DNA of 64,000 bases from Bettongia penicillata ogilbyi (taxonomy: Eukaryota; Chordata; Mammalia; Diprotodontia; Potoroidae), in NCBI GenBank assembly GCA_023548195.1, contig JAJHZJ010000414.1, positions 1,506,810 to 1,570,809 of the forward strand, written 5' to 3'. Positions 1 through 14,278 of the stretch are shown here, piece by piece; positions within the stretch are counted from its first letter, which is position 1; the number at the start of each line of letters is the position of its first letter. The notes under the pieces were generated by a model. It was given only the letters and a program-made list of their open reading frames with translations, searched no databases and was not told the origin of the DNA. Both the position numbers and the translations under genes were made by a program.

Positions 1-2
1 CT

Positions 3-86
3 TTCAATGGAACAGAGGACTTTCAAGCATTCTTGATGAAAAGACCAGAGCTGAAAAGAAAATCTGACTTTCAAACACAAGAATGA
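3..86 (+). pseudogene. L1/HAL1 ORF1 C-terminal fragment
   Basis: The frame from base 3 reads FNGTEDFQAFLMKRPEL and then ends at TGA (84-86). It matches the conserved C-terminal domain end of the ORF1 copies at 31326-32030 and 38100-39170 in this window. ORF1p is the L1 RNA-binding chaperone; this end belongs to its C-terminal domain. The TGA falls slightly earlier than the stop of the 32-kb copy, so the frame may be shortened. The rest of the gene is outside the window. Confidence 0.75.
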
Positions 87-405
87 GAAGAAGCATGAAA
101 AAGTAAACAGCAAAGAGAAGTCTTAAGGGACTTACCAGAAGTGAACTGTATACATTCATACAGGGAAAGACAGTATTTCTAACTCTTAAAACTTTTCAGT
201 ATCTGGGTAGTTGGTGGGACCACATATACACATGTACATGCATGCACACACATGCACACATGCACACACATACAGAGACAGAGAGCACAGATTGAACTGA
301 ATAGGATGGGACCATACCTTAAAAGAAATTAAGGTAAATGGTGAGAGAGAAATGTAGTGCGAGGAAAGAGGGGGAAATGGAAGGGGGTAATTATATGTCA
401 TTTAA

Positions 406-1630
406 GAGGCAGGTAGGAGTTCTTCTTAATGGAGGGAAAAAGAAGAGAGCTGAGGAAAAAAAAAAACCAAGAAGTTTACCCTCATCACATTTGACTGAAC
501 GAAGGAGTGAAATGCACACTCATTTTGGTATGAAAACCTTTCTTACAGTATAAGAAAGTGGGGGAGAAGGAGATATTGCAAGGGGGGGGATGATGGAAGG
601 GAGGGCAAAGGGAGGAGGGAGCAATTTGAAGTCAACACTTGGGGAGGGACAGGATCAAAAGACAGAAGAGAAACAATGAGGGGCAGGGTAGGAGAGATGG
701 TAATCCAGTCAGTCTTACACAACACGACTATCAGAGAGGTCATTTGCAAAACTACACAGATATGGCCTATATTGAATTGCCTGCCATCCCAAAAGGAATG
801 GGTGGGGAGGGAGGGATGGGGAGAATTTGGAACTCAAAGTTTTAGGAACAACTGTTTAGTATTGTTGTTGCAACTAGGAAAGAAGACATAACAGTTAAGG
901 AGGAATAGAAAGTCATCTGGCCCTACAGGAGAAAAGAGAAGATGGAGACAAGAGAAGGGAGGGATGATAGAAGAGAGGAAAATAAAAAAAAAATTAAAAA
1001 ATTAAAAAAAAATAAAAGAGGCAGGTAGGAGACTTTTTAGTGGAGAGAAAAGGAAGGGAGCTGAGAGAAAAACATGAAGTTTACTCTCATCACATTCGAC
1101 TAAAGGAAGGAATAAAATGCATCCTCATTTTGGGATGAAAACCTATCTTACAATACAGGAAAGTGGGGGAGAAGGGGATAAGCAGGGTAGGGGGGATGAT
1201 GGAAGGGAGGGCAATGGGAGGAGGGAGCAATTTGAAATCAACACTTTTGGGGAGGGACAGGATCACAAGAGAGAATAGAAGCAATGGGCGGCAGAATAGG
1301 ATGGAGGGAAATATAGTTAGTCTTACACAACACTACTATTATCGAAGTCATTTGCAAAACTACACAGGTATGGCCTATATTGAATTGCCTGCCTTCCCAA
1401 AGGGAATGGGTGGGGAAGGAAGGATGGGGGAGAAGTTGGAACTCAAAGCTTTAGGAACAACTGTCGAGTATTGTTCTTGCTACTAGGAATAAGAAATACA
1501 GGCAATGGGGAATAGAAAGTTATCTGCCCTACAGGGCAAAAGAGAAGATGGGGACAAGGGAAGGGAAGGATGATAGAAGAGAGGGCAGATTGGTGATAGG
1601 GGCAATTAGAATGCTCAGTGTATTGGGGTG
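406..1630 (+). repeat. ~612-bp tandem duplication inside HAL1 3'UTR
   Basis: The sequence beginning GAGGCAGGTAGGAG at 406 recurs at 1018. Both copies continue in parallel through the TTTACxCTCATCACATT segment, the GGGATGATGGAAGGGAGGGC segment and the CCTATATTGAATTGCCTGCC segment. The first copy ends in an A-rich stretch (980-1016), and the second runs on to the element's tail. The period is about 612 bp with moderate divergence between copies. Confidence 0.8.
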
Positions 1631-1724
1631 GGGGGAGGGGACAAATGGGGAGAAGATTTGGAACCCAAAATTTTGTGAACATGAATGTAAAAAGTTAAGT
1701 AAATAAATTTAACAAAAAAAAAAA

Positions 1725-2190
1725 GTGAGACTTGGACCCAGGAACTCTGTCCCCTGAGACATTTTTTTTCTCTTGTATGCTTCTATATTCTCTTTCTGTA
1801 GGATATCTCCTTCAGGACATAGGCAGCTCTATAGGGAAGCAAGTAGCATAGTGGCAGCCTTTTCTAAAGGTTCCCAGTGGGGTTGCTGACTTAGGAGCAT
1901 GGGTTGCCCTGATCACTTGTGTTCTCCAAGAATTTCTGTTCTCTGTGGGTATGCCCCTACATACGTGCCCCACATGTTCCCTGAAAATGCCCCCCCTTGC
2001 CCTGGTGGGGTGGTAACTTGTAGAATAGCATGCATATGTGTGAATGGGAAGAAGACTTCTTGTCACTTAATTTTGTTACACTTCTTGATTAAATACCTTT
2101 GGCTTCAGCGTAATGCATTTTCTGTTTGGTAAAAGAAACACATCAGTCGGGGCTTAGGAGTGATGGTTTTGAGTGGATGCTTACCCAATA
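1725..2190. other. unassigned single-copy-like DNA
   Basis: No repeat family or gene is recognised here. Short open frames on both strands (1812-2066 minus, 1899-2132 plus) overlap each other and show no domain. A TTGATTAAATACCTTTGG segment near 2090 resembles the polyadenylation region of a solo LTR, but no matching second boundary is visible. Confidence 0.35.
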
Positions 2191-2194
2191 TGTG

Positions 2195-2330
2195 CCTCAA
2201 GTCCCAATAGAATATAATCTCATTGAGAGCAGGAATTTTTTCACTTTCTGTACTTGTATATTTCTCACCTAGTATGGTCCCTGCTATTTAGTAAATAATA
2301 AGTGTTTGTTGATTCATGGGCTGATTGAAG
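2195..2330 (+). mobile_element. L2 3'-end fragment
   Basis: It contains the L2 3'-terminal pattern: 'AATCTCATTGAGAGCAGG', then a TTTGTA/TTTCTC tract, 'TAGTATGGTCCCTGC', and 'AGTAAATAATAAGTGTTTGT'. This is the usual LINE-2 tail (gain in 'TTAATAAATGTTTGTTGA') in an old, diverged form. Confidence 0.65.
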
Positions 2331-2784
2331 AGACTCTCATGTAGGAGGGTCTTGGGTGCTACAGTGATTTTCAGTATGTTACCATACCTTAAAAAAAGCA
2401 AACACCTTACAGATTGTGAGGAAAGACAGGCCCATAAAATCTTGGTCTCTAGGGATCCTAAAAAGTTTTAATGTACCAGTGGTAGGTTTATTCTAAGTAT
2501 TCTCCCACCATCAGTTTCTTCTACTTCAATATAGAGGAAGAAGCCCATCTGTTTCGTTTCTCCCTGCTCTAAACCTGCCTCAGCCCATCCCCACATCTTC
2601 CTGGAGTCTAGAAGCCTGAAGTACAGATATCCAAGCCTTTGTCATTCCAGCAAAGAGCCATAGCCTATTTTCTCTGCCAAAAATTGTCTTTGGATTTGGA
2701 AATAAGGAACAAAAATGGTTAACACGGATTTAAAATCCAAGATGAAGTGAAGAGATAATATCAACAAGTTTGTCACCCTAAGCA

Positions 2785-2965
2785 TATCTTTAGAACTAGA
2801 AGTTACCTTAGTTTTTTACATGTAACTGGGAAAAAAATTTTTGAAAAGGAGAAAAAAAATAGAAGTTACCTTAGAGTCCATCTAGTTCAACTCTGAGGTC
2901 CAAAGGCTTCCCTAAAGTTACACAGATGGTAAGTAGCAGAGCCTGGGTCCTCTTGATGCCAAATC
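2785..2965 (-). mobile_element. MIR/CORE-SINE fragment, split by a micro L1 insertion
   Basis: Antisense MIR pattern: 'AGAGTCCATCTAGTTCAA', 'TTACACAGATGGTAAGTAGC', 'AGAGCCTGGGTCCTC'. It is interrupted at 2812-2874 by a short L1 tail and its duplicated target (see the next entry). Confidence 0.6.
2797..2874 (+). mobile_element. 48-bp L1 3'-tail insertion with perfect 15-bp TSD
   Basis: TAGAAGTTACCTTAG occurs at 2797-2811 and again at 2860-2874. The 48 bases between them (2812-2859) contain TTTACATGTAACTGGGAAAA, the terminal sequence of the L1 elements in this window, followed by an A-rich tail. This is an extremely 5'-truncated L1 retrotransposition event. Confidence 0.85.
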
Positions 2966-2989
2966 AGGGCTCTTATTACTACATATAGA

Positions 2990-3165
2990 GAATGTTGTAT
3001 CTGGAGTTAGGAAGTAGTAGATTAAATACCTGCCTCTGACAATAAATAGCTGTATGGTCCTATGAAAATCATTTAGCATCTTTGAGCCCGAGTTTCCTCA
3101 TCTTTAAAATGGTAATAACTCACAGCATAGTCTTGAAGCTTAAATGAGATACTCAGATCCATAGT
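2990..3165 (+). mobile_element. MIR/CORE-SINE fragment
   Basis: Sense MIR-type sequence with 'GAGTTTCCTCATCTTTAAAA' preceded by a degenerate 'AGCTGTATGGTCC...AAATCATTTAG' (from AGCTGTGTGACC...AAGTCACTTA). Confidence 0.6.
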
Positions 3166-3224
3166 CTCATCAATTTGATTATTTCCAATTTGATTACTGA
3201 TGCCAATTCTTACCCACCACATGT

Positions 3225-3247
3225 GCTCTCTCCCTCCCTCCCTCCTT

Positions 3248-3324
<77 letters not shown>
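3225..3324. repeat. (TC)n microsatellite
   Basis: A run of CCCTCCCT-type repeats leads into an uninterrupted (CT)n from about 3254 to 3324 (about 71 bp). It gives rise to spurious SLSLSL/RERERE open frames on both strands. Confidence 0.95.
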
Positions 3325-3328
<4 letters not shown>

Positions 3329-3589
3329 ATTTCTCCATGGGGATCCACTCAATATACTAGAGGCATTCTTTTATTTTTCCCATCATGGTGAAGATCCTTG
3401 AAGAGTACTCCGTCCATCTATCATCTCTCACTTTCAATACATGACTAGCCTGTATGCTCTTCCTATCATAATACATTTAAATGGCCTTGCAAACTTTTAG
3501 ACAACATATAAATGTCCATTTTATCATTATTATTATACTATACTGCCTTGTACAACAGAGGGTACTGCAATAAGTGGAAGATACAATTG

Positions 3590-5005
3590 CTGAACCACCA
3601 GTAGTGATCTTTGAAAAATCATAGAGAACAGGAGAAGTGTTTGAAGTGTGGAGATGAGACAATGTCATCCTGATTTTCAAAAAGGGAAACACAGTGGGAT
3701 TTTCAAACCATTGACTAATGAATTTTACTTTGATTTCTAGCAAAACTCCAGAAAATAGTTTTGAAGGCATGCTTTGCAAGTAAGTATTTAGAAATGAATG
3801 CAGTCATTGTGAAGAGCCAACATGGATGCATCAGGAACAGGTTAGGTGAGACTAATCTCATTTCCCCTTTTGACAGGACCAGTCTAGTAACTGACTAGTG
3901 GATTAAGGTAAGAATATAAATATATTATAAATATATTATATCTGAAATTCAATAAAGCCTCTAGCAAAAGTCTGTCATGCTGTCCTCAAGAAGAAGAGAG
4001 AAACATGTGCACTAGGTAGGTGGTTCTGGAACTGATTAAATGAATAGATCCAAAGAATAGCCATTAATAAATATGTTGATGTTAACTTGGAGGCAACTCT
4101 AGCAGAATGTAACAAGGCTCTGCCCTTGGTTCTATATCATTTGACATTTTTATCAATGACATAGACAGCATTCATATGAAATTTATAAAGGATATGAAGT
4201 CAAGAGGGACAACTACCTTGTTGAATAAGAATCGGGGTCAAAAAATCATAGCAGTCTGGAACAATGGGCCAATCTAGTAAGTGGAAGTTAAGTAGGATAA
4301 ATAAGTTGATAGAGTCAAAAATAAAACCTTATGTTTCAACTAGAGAAAGATCAACTATATAAGTATGGGTTGGGGAAATATATCTAACTAGACAAATTTT
4401 GGTGAATAAAAATCTAGAATGTTTAGTGGACTACTAGTCAACAGTATGACTTGGAAGTCAAAAAAGCTAATATAATCTTAGGTTGAATTAAAGAGAAGAA
4501 TAGTGCCCAGAGTAGCAGTAGTCTCAGTGTACTATGTCCAAGCCACAGCTGGTGCCACTTTTTATGAAATCTATTGATAAGTTGAAGAGAGTCTGGAAGA
4601 AGGTGACCAATTTTGTGGAAGGACCAGAAAGCATACCTTAGAAGGACCATTTGATGGGACCAAGGATGGTTAGCCTGAAAAAAGACTTAATAGGTACATG
4701 TTGACTTCCTTCAGGTGTTAGATTATCATGTGAAAAAGGGATTATATATGATGTTTCGGGCTCCAGAGAGCTGAATGAGGAGCCCTTGGCAGAAGCTGCA
4801 GAGACACAAATTTAAGCATAGTATAAAGAAAAAAAAAGCCCCCAAATTAGCTGTCCAAAAATGGAATCGACTGCCTTGGGAAGGAATCAGTTCTCTTGCA
4901 TCCTAGATCTTCAAATAGAGATTACAGAGCTTCCTGCTGGAGCAGAGTTTGGACTAGATAAGCCATGGAGTTCCTTCCAATGCTAAGAAACTGTGATGCT
5001 GTGGA
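3590..5005 (+). mobile_element. L3/CR1-type LINE relic (RT segment to 3' end)
   Basis: The decayed sequence follows the order of a CR1/L3 element. An RT-like stretch lies near 3640-4140. The 3' end has 'GTCCAAAAATGGAATCGACT', 'GCCTTGGGAAGGAATCAGTT', 'CTTCAAATAGAGATTACAG' and 'GGACTAGATAAGCCATGGAG', close to the CR1 tail pattern (GAATGGGCTGCCTCGGGAGG ... TTGGACTAGATGA). Stops occur in all frames. Confidence 0.7.
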
Positions 5006-5029
5006 AATTCTTCATCTCTAAGATTCAAA

Positions 5030-5270
5030 ACCCTCTGAAATTCTATTCTCTGATCACAAATTCCTTCTACCTCTCTCTTTCCTTCCAAATTTACCCTTTA
5101 CCTTTATTCTGACCTATAACTCAATGAACCATCTCTTTTCTTTCATTCCATAACCTATCCTCAATTGACAGATCCACGAAGCATTCTGTTATAGACTTTC
5201 TTGCCTGACATTTTCCTACTTTTTGGATTATTTTTAGTTAAGGTCATTCAACTAGTTCCAGATTCATTGT
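5030..5270 (+). mobile_element. possible L2 fragment
   Basis: Pyrimidine-rich DNA with 'CTCTGATCACAAATTCCTTC', which resembles the SDH(N/K) motif region of the L2 endonuclease. It is too decayed for certainty. Confidence 0.3.
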
Positions 5271-5339
5271 GTAATACTTTCAGCTAACACATCTTTCCGT
5301 ATTCTTCATCAAGATACCACAAGAGATGGTATAACATCT

Positions 5340-5755
5340 TTTGCTGACATGAACAGAATAGAATATTATTATACCCTAAGAAAGGTCAGATATGAGGAAT
5401 CCAGAGAAACATGAAAAGACTTATATGAACTAGCACAGAGTGAAGTGAACAGAACCAGGAAAATAATATGGACAATTATTACAATAATTTAAATGGAAAT
5501 AAAATAAAATTGAATATTGTGCAATTATAAGGACCAAGTTTGACCCCAAAGAAGACATGTGGAGATACATCACCCTTCTTTTTGCTGAAGAGGTGAATGT
5601 TGCACATGTTGTCAATGTGTTGGCTGGTTTTGGTGAAATGCTTTTAAAAATGGCATCTTGATAACAAAGAAAAATTCACTGAGCAGAGGAGGAAGTAATA
5701 TTTTTTTTGAAATGAATGTATTCTAAAATAAAAAGGCATCAATAACACAATAAAT
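5340..5755 (+). mobile_element. L1 3'-end fragment
   Basis: The end of L1 ORF2 is readable as 'GAATATTATTATACCCTAAG ... GAGGAATCCAGAGAAAC ... TATATGAACTAGCACAGAGT ... GAACAGAACCAGG', equivalent to the EYY...W.DLYEL...EV.RTR end seen in the 10-kb L1. A 3'UTR with an A-rich tail follows. Decayed and 5' truncated. Confidence 0.7.
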
Positions 5756-6756
5756 AAATAATGCTCAGCTGAACTGTAAGTGTATTGTGTCTACCCCATT
5801 TCCCTGCTCTACCAGTCTAGTTACACTGTTGAAAAACAAAAAAGCAAATGAGGTCAATCTGGCATGACTTATCCTTGAAGAAGCCATGCTGACTTTTAGG
5901 GATCACTGGCGCTCTTTCTCAGTGTTCAGAAAACATTCCTTTATTATCATTTTTAATAGTTCTGTCTTCTCTGGACCCTATTCTGGAAGTCTTCATCACT
6001 CTCTCTTGCAACTAATTTTCTTTCCCATTTTTACTGTTTCCCTTAAATCCACAAGATTTTTAAGTCTCCTGAATTAAAGACAAAAAGAAAGGAAAGAGGA
6101 AAAAAGGAAAGGAAGGAAAGAAAAAAAAGAAACAAACCAATTTGAACCCTTCCTTTTATAGATACTCTAAGTATCTAAATGTCCTGTCTCTTTTGTTTTG
6201 CTCACTGCTAAGCTTCTTGGGGGAAAATGCACCAGTTTCATACCCTCGCTTCTTCATTATTTACTCCCTCTCTTCTCAATCCATTACAATTAGCCTATCA
6301 GTCCCCTCCCTCCCATACACTAATACAGCTATCCTTTCCACATCACAACTTTCCTCACTGTGATTTCAATATATAGTGGGTCAGCATAAGAAATTAAATG
6401 GGAATTTCTGGGGAGTTTTGCAGAAGCTGCAGACAACATGAGAAGGCCAGCAAGAAAAAAGTTTAGAAATTCAGAAATGCATAAAATATATGTATAATAT
6501 TAGATAATATCAGTCCAAATTTTAGCTTAAGGTACTGTTGGAATAGTACCTTAGAAAAAGAATAAGGTAAACACCCCATAAAAGAAAAAAAAATGCAGAC
6601 TTCTTCTCTGGTATGAAGGGAGGGTCAAAAAATTCTACACAGATTTTCCAGATCATGAGGGCACAGTGCCCATAAACCCTGTGATGTGGAAGTGATAATT
6701 GTACTGCTCTCCTACTAAAGTCTGGAGCCCTCCCTCACTCAAATCAAAGTCAGCTT

Positions 6757-6845
6757 TGCAGTTGGACAACATTGAGATGTCATGTCATCATCCTGATGCT
6801 TCAAGAACAAAGGACAAACACCATAACCACAACAACACAACGTCC
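6757..6845 (+). mobile_element. RTE-like element, 3' end with CAA-type tail
   Basis: It shows the tail of the family seen in antisense at 57106: 'GATGTCATGTCATCATCCTG', 'AAGAACAAAGGACAAACACC' and then ACAACAACACAACG. Only the 3' end is present. Confidence 0.55.
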
Positions 6846-8190
6846 TCCTAATTTCACGGTCTCATGCTTATTAGATTGTAGATTTTTACACTCTTTGTCA
6901 TCCGTTCTTACCGGGTCTTCTCTCCTTCCTTTGTTTCAGAAACACACTACCTCACCCCTGGTTCTCTTCCTACTTTACGAATCACCCTTCCTCTGTCTTA
7001 CCACTGACTTCGTATCCTCTTCCCAGCCCTTTAGCGAGAGGAGCGTGTTCTCCATAGGTCTGTCTTTGTCCTCTTCTTTCTCTACATTCTCTTTCTGGGT
7101 AATCTCATTGACCTTTATGGCTTTAACTATCACCTCTCTAAATTGGCCTCCCTTTTCTATAGATCCTGTACATCCCAACCTACTGAACTTTGGACCTAAC
7201 TGTCAAAACCCAAGCTTTTCCTTTCATCAAACCTACTCATCTTTCTGACTTCACTATTTCTGTATGTGGCACCATTATTCACTTGGTCTCTCCCATTGGT
7301 TATGTTGAGTAAGCTTTGACTCTTTCCTCTTCCCACCTCTCATAAGTAGTTACTACTACTATTCATTCCATCTTGACAGTATTTCTTGCATCCATCCTCT
7401 ACTTTCTCTTCCTTTTTCCATTCATCTTTTATAGTCCCTCATTACTACCTAATACATAGTCTCTTGATAAGCCCCTCCATCTCCTCTTTCTCCCCTCTTC
7501 AAATATCAAATGAGATATTTGTAAAGCATTCAGCAAGGCACGTGGCACACAGTAGATGCTTAATAAATGCTTGTTCCCTTTCTCCTCTTCAACACAGCTA
7601 ATAGAATAATTATTGTTATGGGCAGATCAGATCATATGACTCCTCAATAACTTCCGTGTTTACCTATTTCCTCTTGAGTAAAGTTTAGCTCTTCTACCTG
7701 TTTTTCAATTTTCAAGGACTGCCTCCCCAACTTGATTCCTTTCTAATTTTACATCCTACATATGTCATGCATCCTACATAAGCCACGACGTACTCTGCAT
7801 TCCATCCTAACTAAACAACTCCCCTCCTTCTGAATACTCATGTTTTCACTGGATCCATGGTCCCTCAAGTTATTACCTCAAGTCCCAGAAAACCCTCCTT
7901 CCTCTTCAACTGATTCCTATTTTTAAAATCAAATCTTCCTTGATTCTCTGAGTGTAAATAATCTTTTTACTCAAATTTCTCATAGAATTTTTATTTTCAT
8001 TCTAATGCACCTATCATATAACTTTGGGCATAAGAATCTGTATTAGTATCTTATCATTCTGTGGAACTAAAAGCTCTTTGAAGGAAGGGACTGTGTTATT
8101 TAATTTGCATAGCTTTCCCAACATCTAGCATAGTTCTTTGCACAGTATGGATGCTTAATAAATGATTGCTGATTGATTGAAGTCTTTCTT
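6846..8190 (+). mobile_element. L2 relic (RT region to 3' end, possibly two copies)
   Basis: The region around 7041-7140 follows the L2 reverse transcriptase stretch (GTGTTCTCCATAGGTCTGTC, then TGGGTAATCTCATTGACC, corresponding to GVLQGS...LGDLI). L2-type tails end at about 7580 (GTAGATGCTTAATAAATGCT) and again at about 8175 (GGATGCTTAATAAATGATTG). The second tail follows 'AGCTCTTTGAAGGAAGGGAC'. The 158-codon open frame at 6772-7248 lies in this relic and is not a host gene. Confidence 0.65.
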
Positions 8191-8208
8191 CCTTCTTATT
8201 CCCAAACC

Positions 8209-8229
8209 AAAAAAAAAAAAAAAAAAAAA
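8209..8229. repeat. poly(A) tract (21 bp)
   Basis: An uninterrupted run of about 21 A residues between an L2 tail and an antisense L2 start. It may be a remnant retroposon tail. Confidence 0.9.
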
Positions 8230-8246
8230 GACCTCTTCTTCTAGTA

Positions 8247-8320
8247 CCCAATCAATCAATCAATATTTATTAAGTGCCTACTATCTGCAATGTGCTAAGA
8301 ACTTGGTACCTCTCTCAGGT
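8247..8320 (-). mobile_element. L2 3'-end fragment (antisense)
   Basis: CAATCAATCAATCAATATTT ATTAAGTGCCTACTAT is the reverse complement of the L2 3' terminus, followed by 'CAATGTGCTAAGAAC'. Confidence 0.65.
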
Positions 8321-8689
8321 ACTCAGAACACCTAATTTTGCATTATAGCTCTTTGAATACATGTGGTTTTTCCCTCAGATCTTGTGTGATCTTGTCAGAG
8401 ACCCCTTGTCAGAGACAAAGGGCTAAGGTACACTTTAGGGAGCTTTCCACCTATCTGCTTTGTTGCTCTTGCCTGAACGATCTGGGAACCATCATCCCCC
8501 TCCCACCCCACCCCCCACAACACATATTAGAACAGAAGCTTGCAAGACTCAAATCAACAGGACACTTTAGGAGTTAAGGGAAATAATTAGCAATTTTTTT
8601 AAGGACTAGAGTTCACAAAAATAAAAGAGAATGCCCAGAAATGAGCAACCCTTCTCCCCTGTTAATTATGGTGTGATTATGATGAAATG

Positions 8690-8795
8690 AAAGTAGAATG
8701 TAAGATCTAGGAGGGCAGGCATTGTTTTCTTCTTTGTCTTTGTGTCCTTAATATCTGGCACGAAGTGGATGGGCTTAATGAACTGTGATAGAACA
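8690..8795 (+). mobile_element. L2 3'-end fragment
   Basis: 'GTAAGATCTAGGAGGGCAGG', 'TTTGTGTCCTTAATATCTGG', then 'CACGAAGTGGATGGGCTTAA': a diverged L2 tail. Confidence 0.6.
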
Positions 8796-8829
8796 GTTAA
8801 GAGCTTTATGTACAATATCTGAATTTAAA

Positions 8830-9335
8830 AGCTTTTAAAAGAATTTTATTTTTTTCTCCTTTTTCCTCCCATCCTGTATCCTGGAGATGGCTACCGTTAG
8901 ACACAAATACACACACTCACACACACACACATACACTCACACACACACACACATACACTCACACACACACACACATACACTCACACACACACATAAAACC
9001 ATTCTATACATACTTCTATTTATCAGTTCTTTCCTTGGATGTGTCTTCCTTCATTTGTACTTTGTAGCTAATTTGGGTATTTATAATAGTCAAAAATAAC
9101 TTAGTCAAATTTGTTCTTAAAAGAAGATTGTTATTATTGAACACAGCATTCTCTTAGTTCTGCTCATTTTTCTCTTCATTATTTTGTGCAAGACTATGTT
9201 TTTTTAAAGACCATTGTTTCTTACATAATAATTTCATTATATATTTAAAATAAATAGTAAGTTGTGCATAAGAGTTGCAGTTTCATGTATCTTTTTTCCA
9301 TTCCACTATGTTGCATTTCTTAACTGCAGAATAAA
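8830..9335 (-). mobile_element. L1 3'-end fragment carrying a CA-rich minisatellite
   Basis: Antisense L1 3'UTR and ORF2 end: 'CAGTTCTTTCCTTGGATG', 'CTTAGTTCTGCTCATTTTTC' and 'CATTCCACTATGTTGCATTT' correspond to AGAACCAGG... and TGGAATATTA... in the sense orientation. The CA array at 8902-8994 lies inside the 3'UTR, at the same place as the GT array in the sense copy at 25165-25450. Confidence 0.65.
8902..8994. repeat. CA minisatellite with ~22-bp higher-order unit
   Basis: (CA)n is broken regularly by ATACACTCAC, giving about four units of roughly 22 bp. Confidence 0.9.
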
Positions 9336-9615
9336 ATAAATTTTTTAAGAAGAATTTTATTAAAAGCACAGATGATTAGATTGTGTATTATATCTAAGCT
9401 ATTCTCAGCTATCTATATTTGATGTATACAGGATTGTGCAAGAGTTGTTGATTAAAATGTCAATGGGAGCATTTGTGCCTCCAAAATCTGCAAAATGCTA
9501 CAAATAAGGGCTTGATTTATTGTTATGTGGATTGCCTAGACTTACGAAAACACCAGAGAAGATGTTAAGAATGAAACTTAAACTTTAAATTGTGTACTAT
9601 GTCTGGAAACCTGGC
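9336..9615. other. unassigned AT-rich DNA
   Basis: No gene or recognisable repeat in this 280-bp stretch between two L1 remnants. Confidence 0.4.
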
Positions 9616-10005
9616 TGTTCTTTTTTCCACTTAATAATATTTTATCTTTTTCCAGTTACATGTAAAGACAGTTTTCAACATTCACTTTTGTAAGATTTTG
9701 AGTTCCGAATTTTTCTCCCTCCCTCTATTTTCTTCCTCGCCTCACCAAGACAGCAAACATTCTAATATAGGTTATACCTGTACAATGATGTTAAATGTAT
9801 TTCCACATTTGTCATATTGTGAAAGAAGAATCAGAACAAAAGGGAAAAACAATGAGAAAGAGGGAAAAAAAGAGAAAATAGTGTGTTTCGATCTGCATTC
9901 AGACTCCATAGTTCTTTTGCTGGCTGTGGATAGTATTTTCCATCATAAGTCTTTTGGAGTTGTCTTAGATCATTGCATTGCTGAGAAGAGCTGAGTCTAT
10001 CTTAG

Positions 10006-13730
<3,725 letters not shown>

Positions 13731-14278
13731 CCTATTTTCTTCCCTATTTATACTTTTTCCTCCTCTTTCACCCTGTCCCTCCTCACCCGGGTTTCTGACA
13801 CACCAGTGACTTCTGACTATCACCTCTTTCAAACTACCCTCCCTTCTATCAGTCCCATTCTTTCCCATTCCCTTTTCCCCTCCTACTTCCCTATAGAGCA
13901 AGATAAATTTCTATACCCAACTGAGTATATATGTTATTCCCTCTTTGAGCAAATCTGATGAGAGTAAGGTTTAAACAATGCTCATCCTCTCTCTTCTTTC
14001 CTTTTACTGTAATAAATCTTTTGCGTGTCTTCATGTGATGTAATTTACCCTATTCTACTTCCTCCTTTCTTCTTCACCCAGCATAATCCATTTTTCACTC
14101 CTTATTTTTTTATATCATCACATCAAAGTCAACCTATGCCCATACCTTTTGTCTATGTATACTCCTTCTAACTGCCCTAATAGAGATACAGTTCACAAGA
14201 GTTAAGTATCATCTTCCCATGTAAGGATGCAAACAGTTTAATCTTATTTAATAATTTTCTTCTTTCCTGTTTACCTTT
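13731..14278 (-). other. L1 inter-ORF spacer
   Basis: About 550 bp of purine-rich DNA (on the L1 strand) separates ORF1 from ORF2. Its L1-strand blocks GGTATAGAAATTTATCTTGC, GATAGAAGGGAGGGTAG and AATAACATATATACTCAG recur in the 3'UTRs of the three HAL1 elements in this window. This shows where those 3'UTRs came from. Confidence 0.7.

Larger units (their letters stand above)
1..1724 (+). mobile_element. HAL1-like element, 3' part (ORF1 end plus modular 3'UTR)
   Basis: The first 86 bases encode the last residues of an L1-type ORF1 protein. About 1.6 kb of purine-rich 3'UTR follows, ending in an A-rich tail at about 1700-1724. No ORF2 (endonuclease or reverse transcriptase) sequence lies between ORF1 and the tail, and the same layout recurs at 30355-33025 and 37612-40153. 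The 3'UTR carries L1 spacer-like sequence (Ser/Gly-type purine-rich runs with GATGATAGAAGGGAGGGCAA-like motifs) and L1 3'-terminal sequence (GGAACTCAAA), repeated. HAL1 elements are known L1-derived non-autonomous retrotransposons that keep only ORF1. The 5' end is outside the window. Confidence 0.8.

Noticed and set aside
1812..2132. Possible solo LTR around ATTAAATACC near 2090
   Set aside because: No TG...CA ends, no target duplication and no second copy in the window.
6772..7248. 158-codon plus-strand frame
   Set aside because: The DNA follows an RTE-like tail and then the L2 reverse transcriptase region; the frame is repeat debris.
8902..8994. Regular ~22-bp units resembling a spacer-repeat array
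   Set aside because: The units are (CA)n with a recurring ATACACTC variant, that is, a minisatellite without unique spacers.
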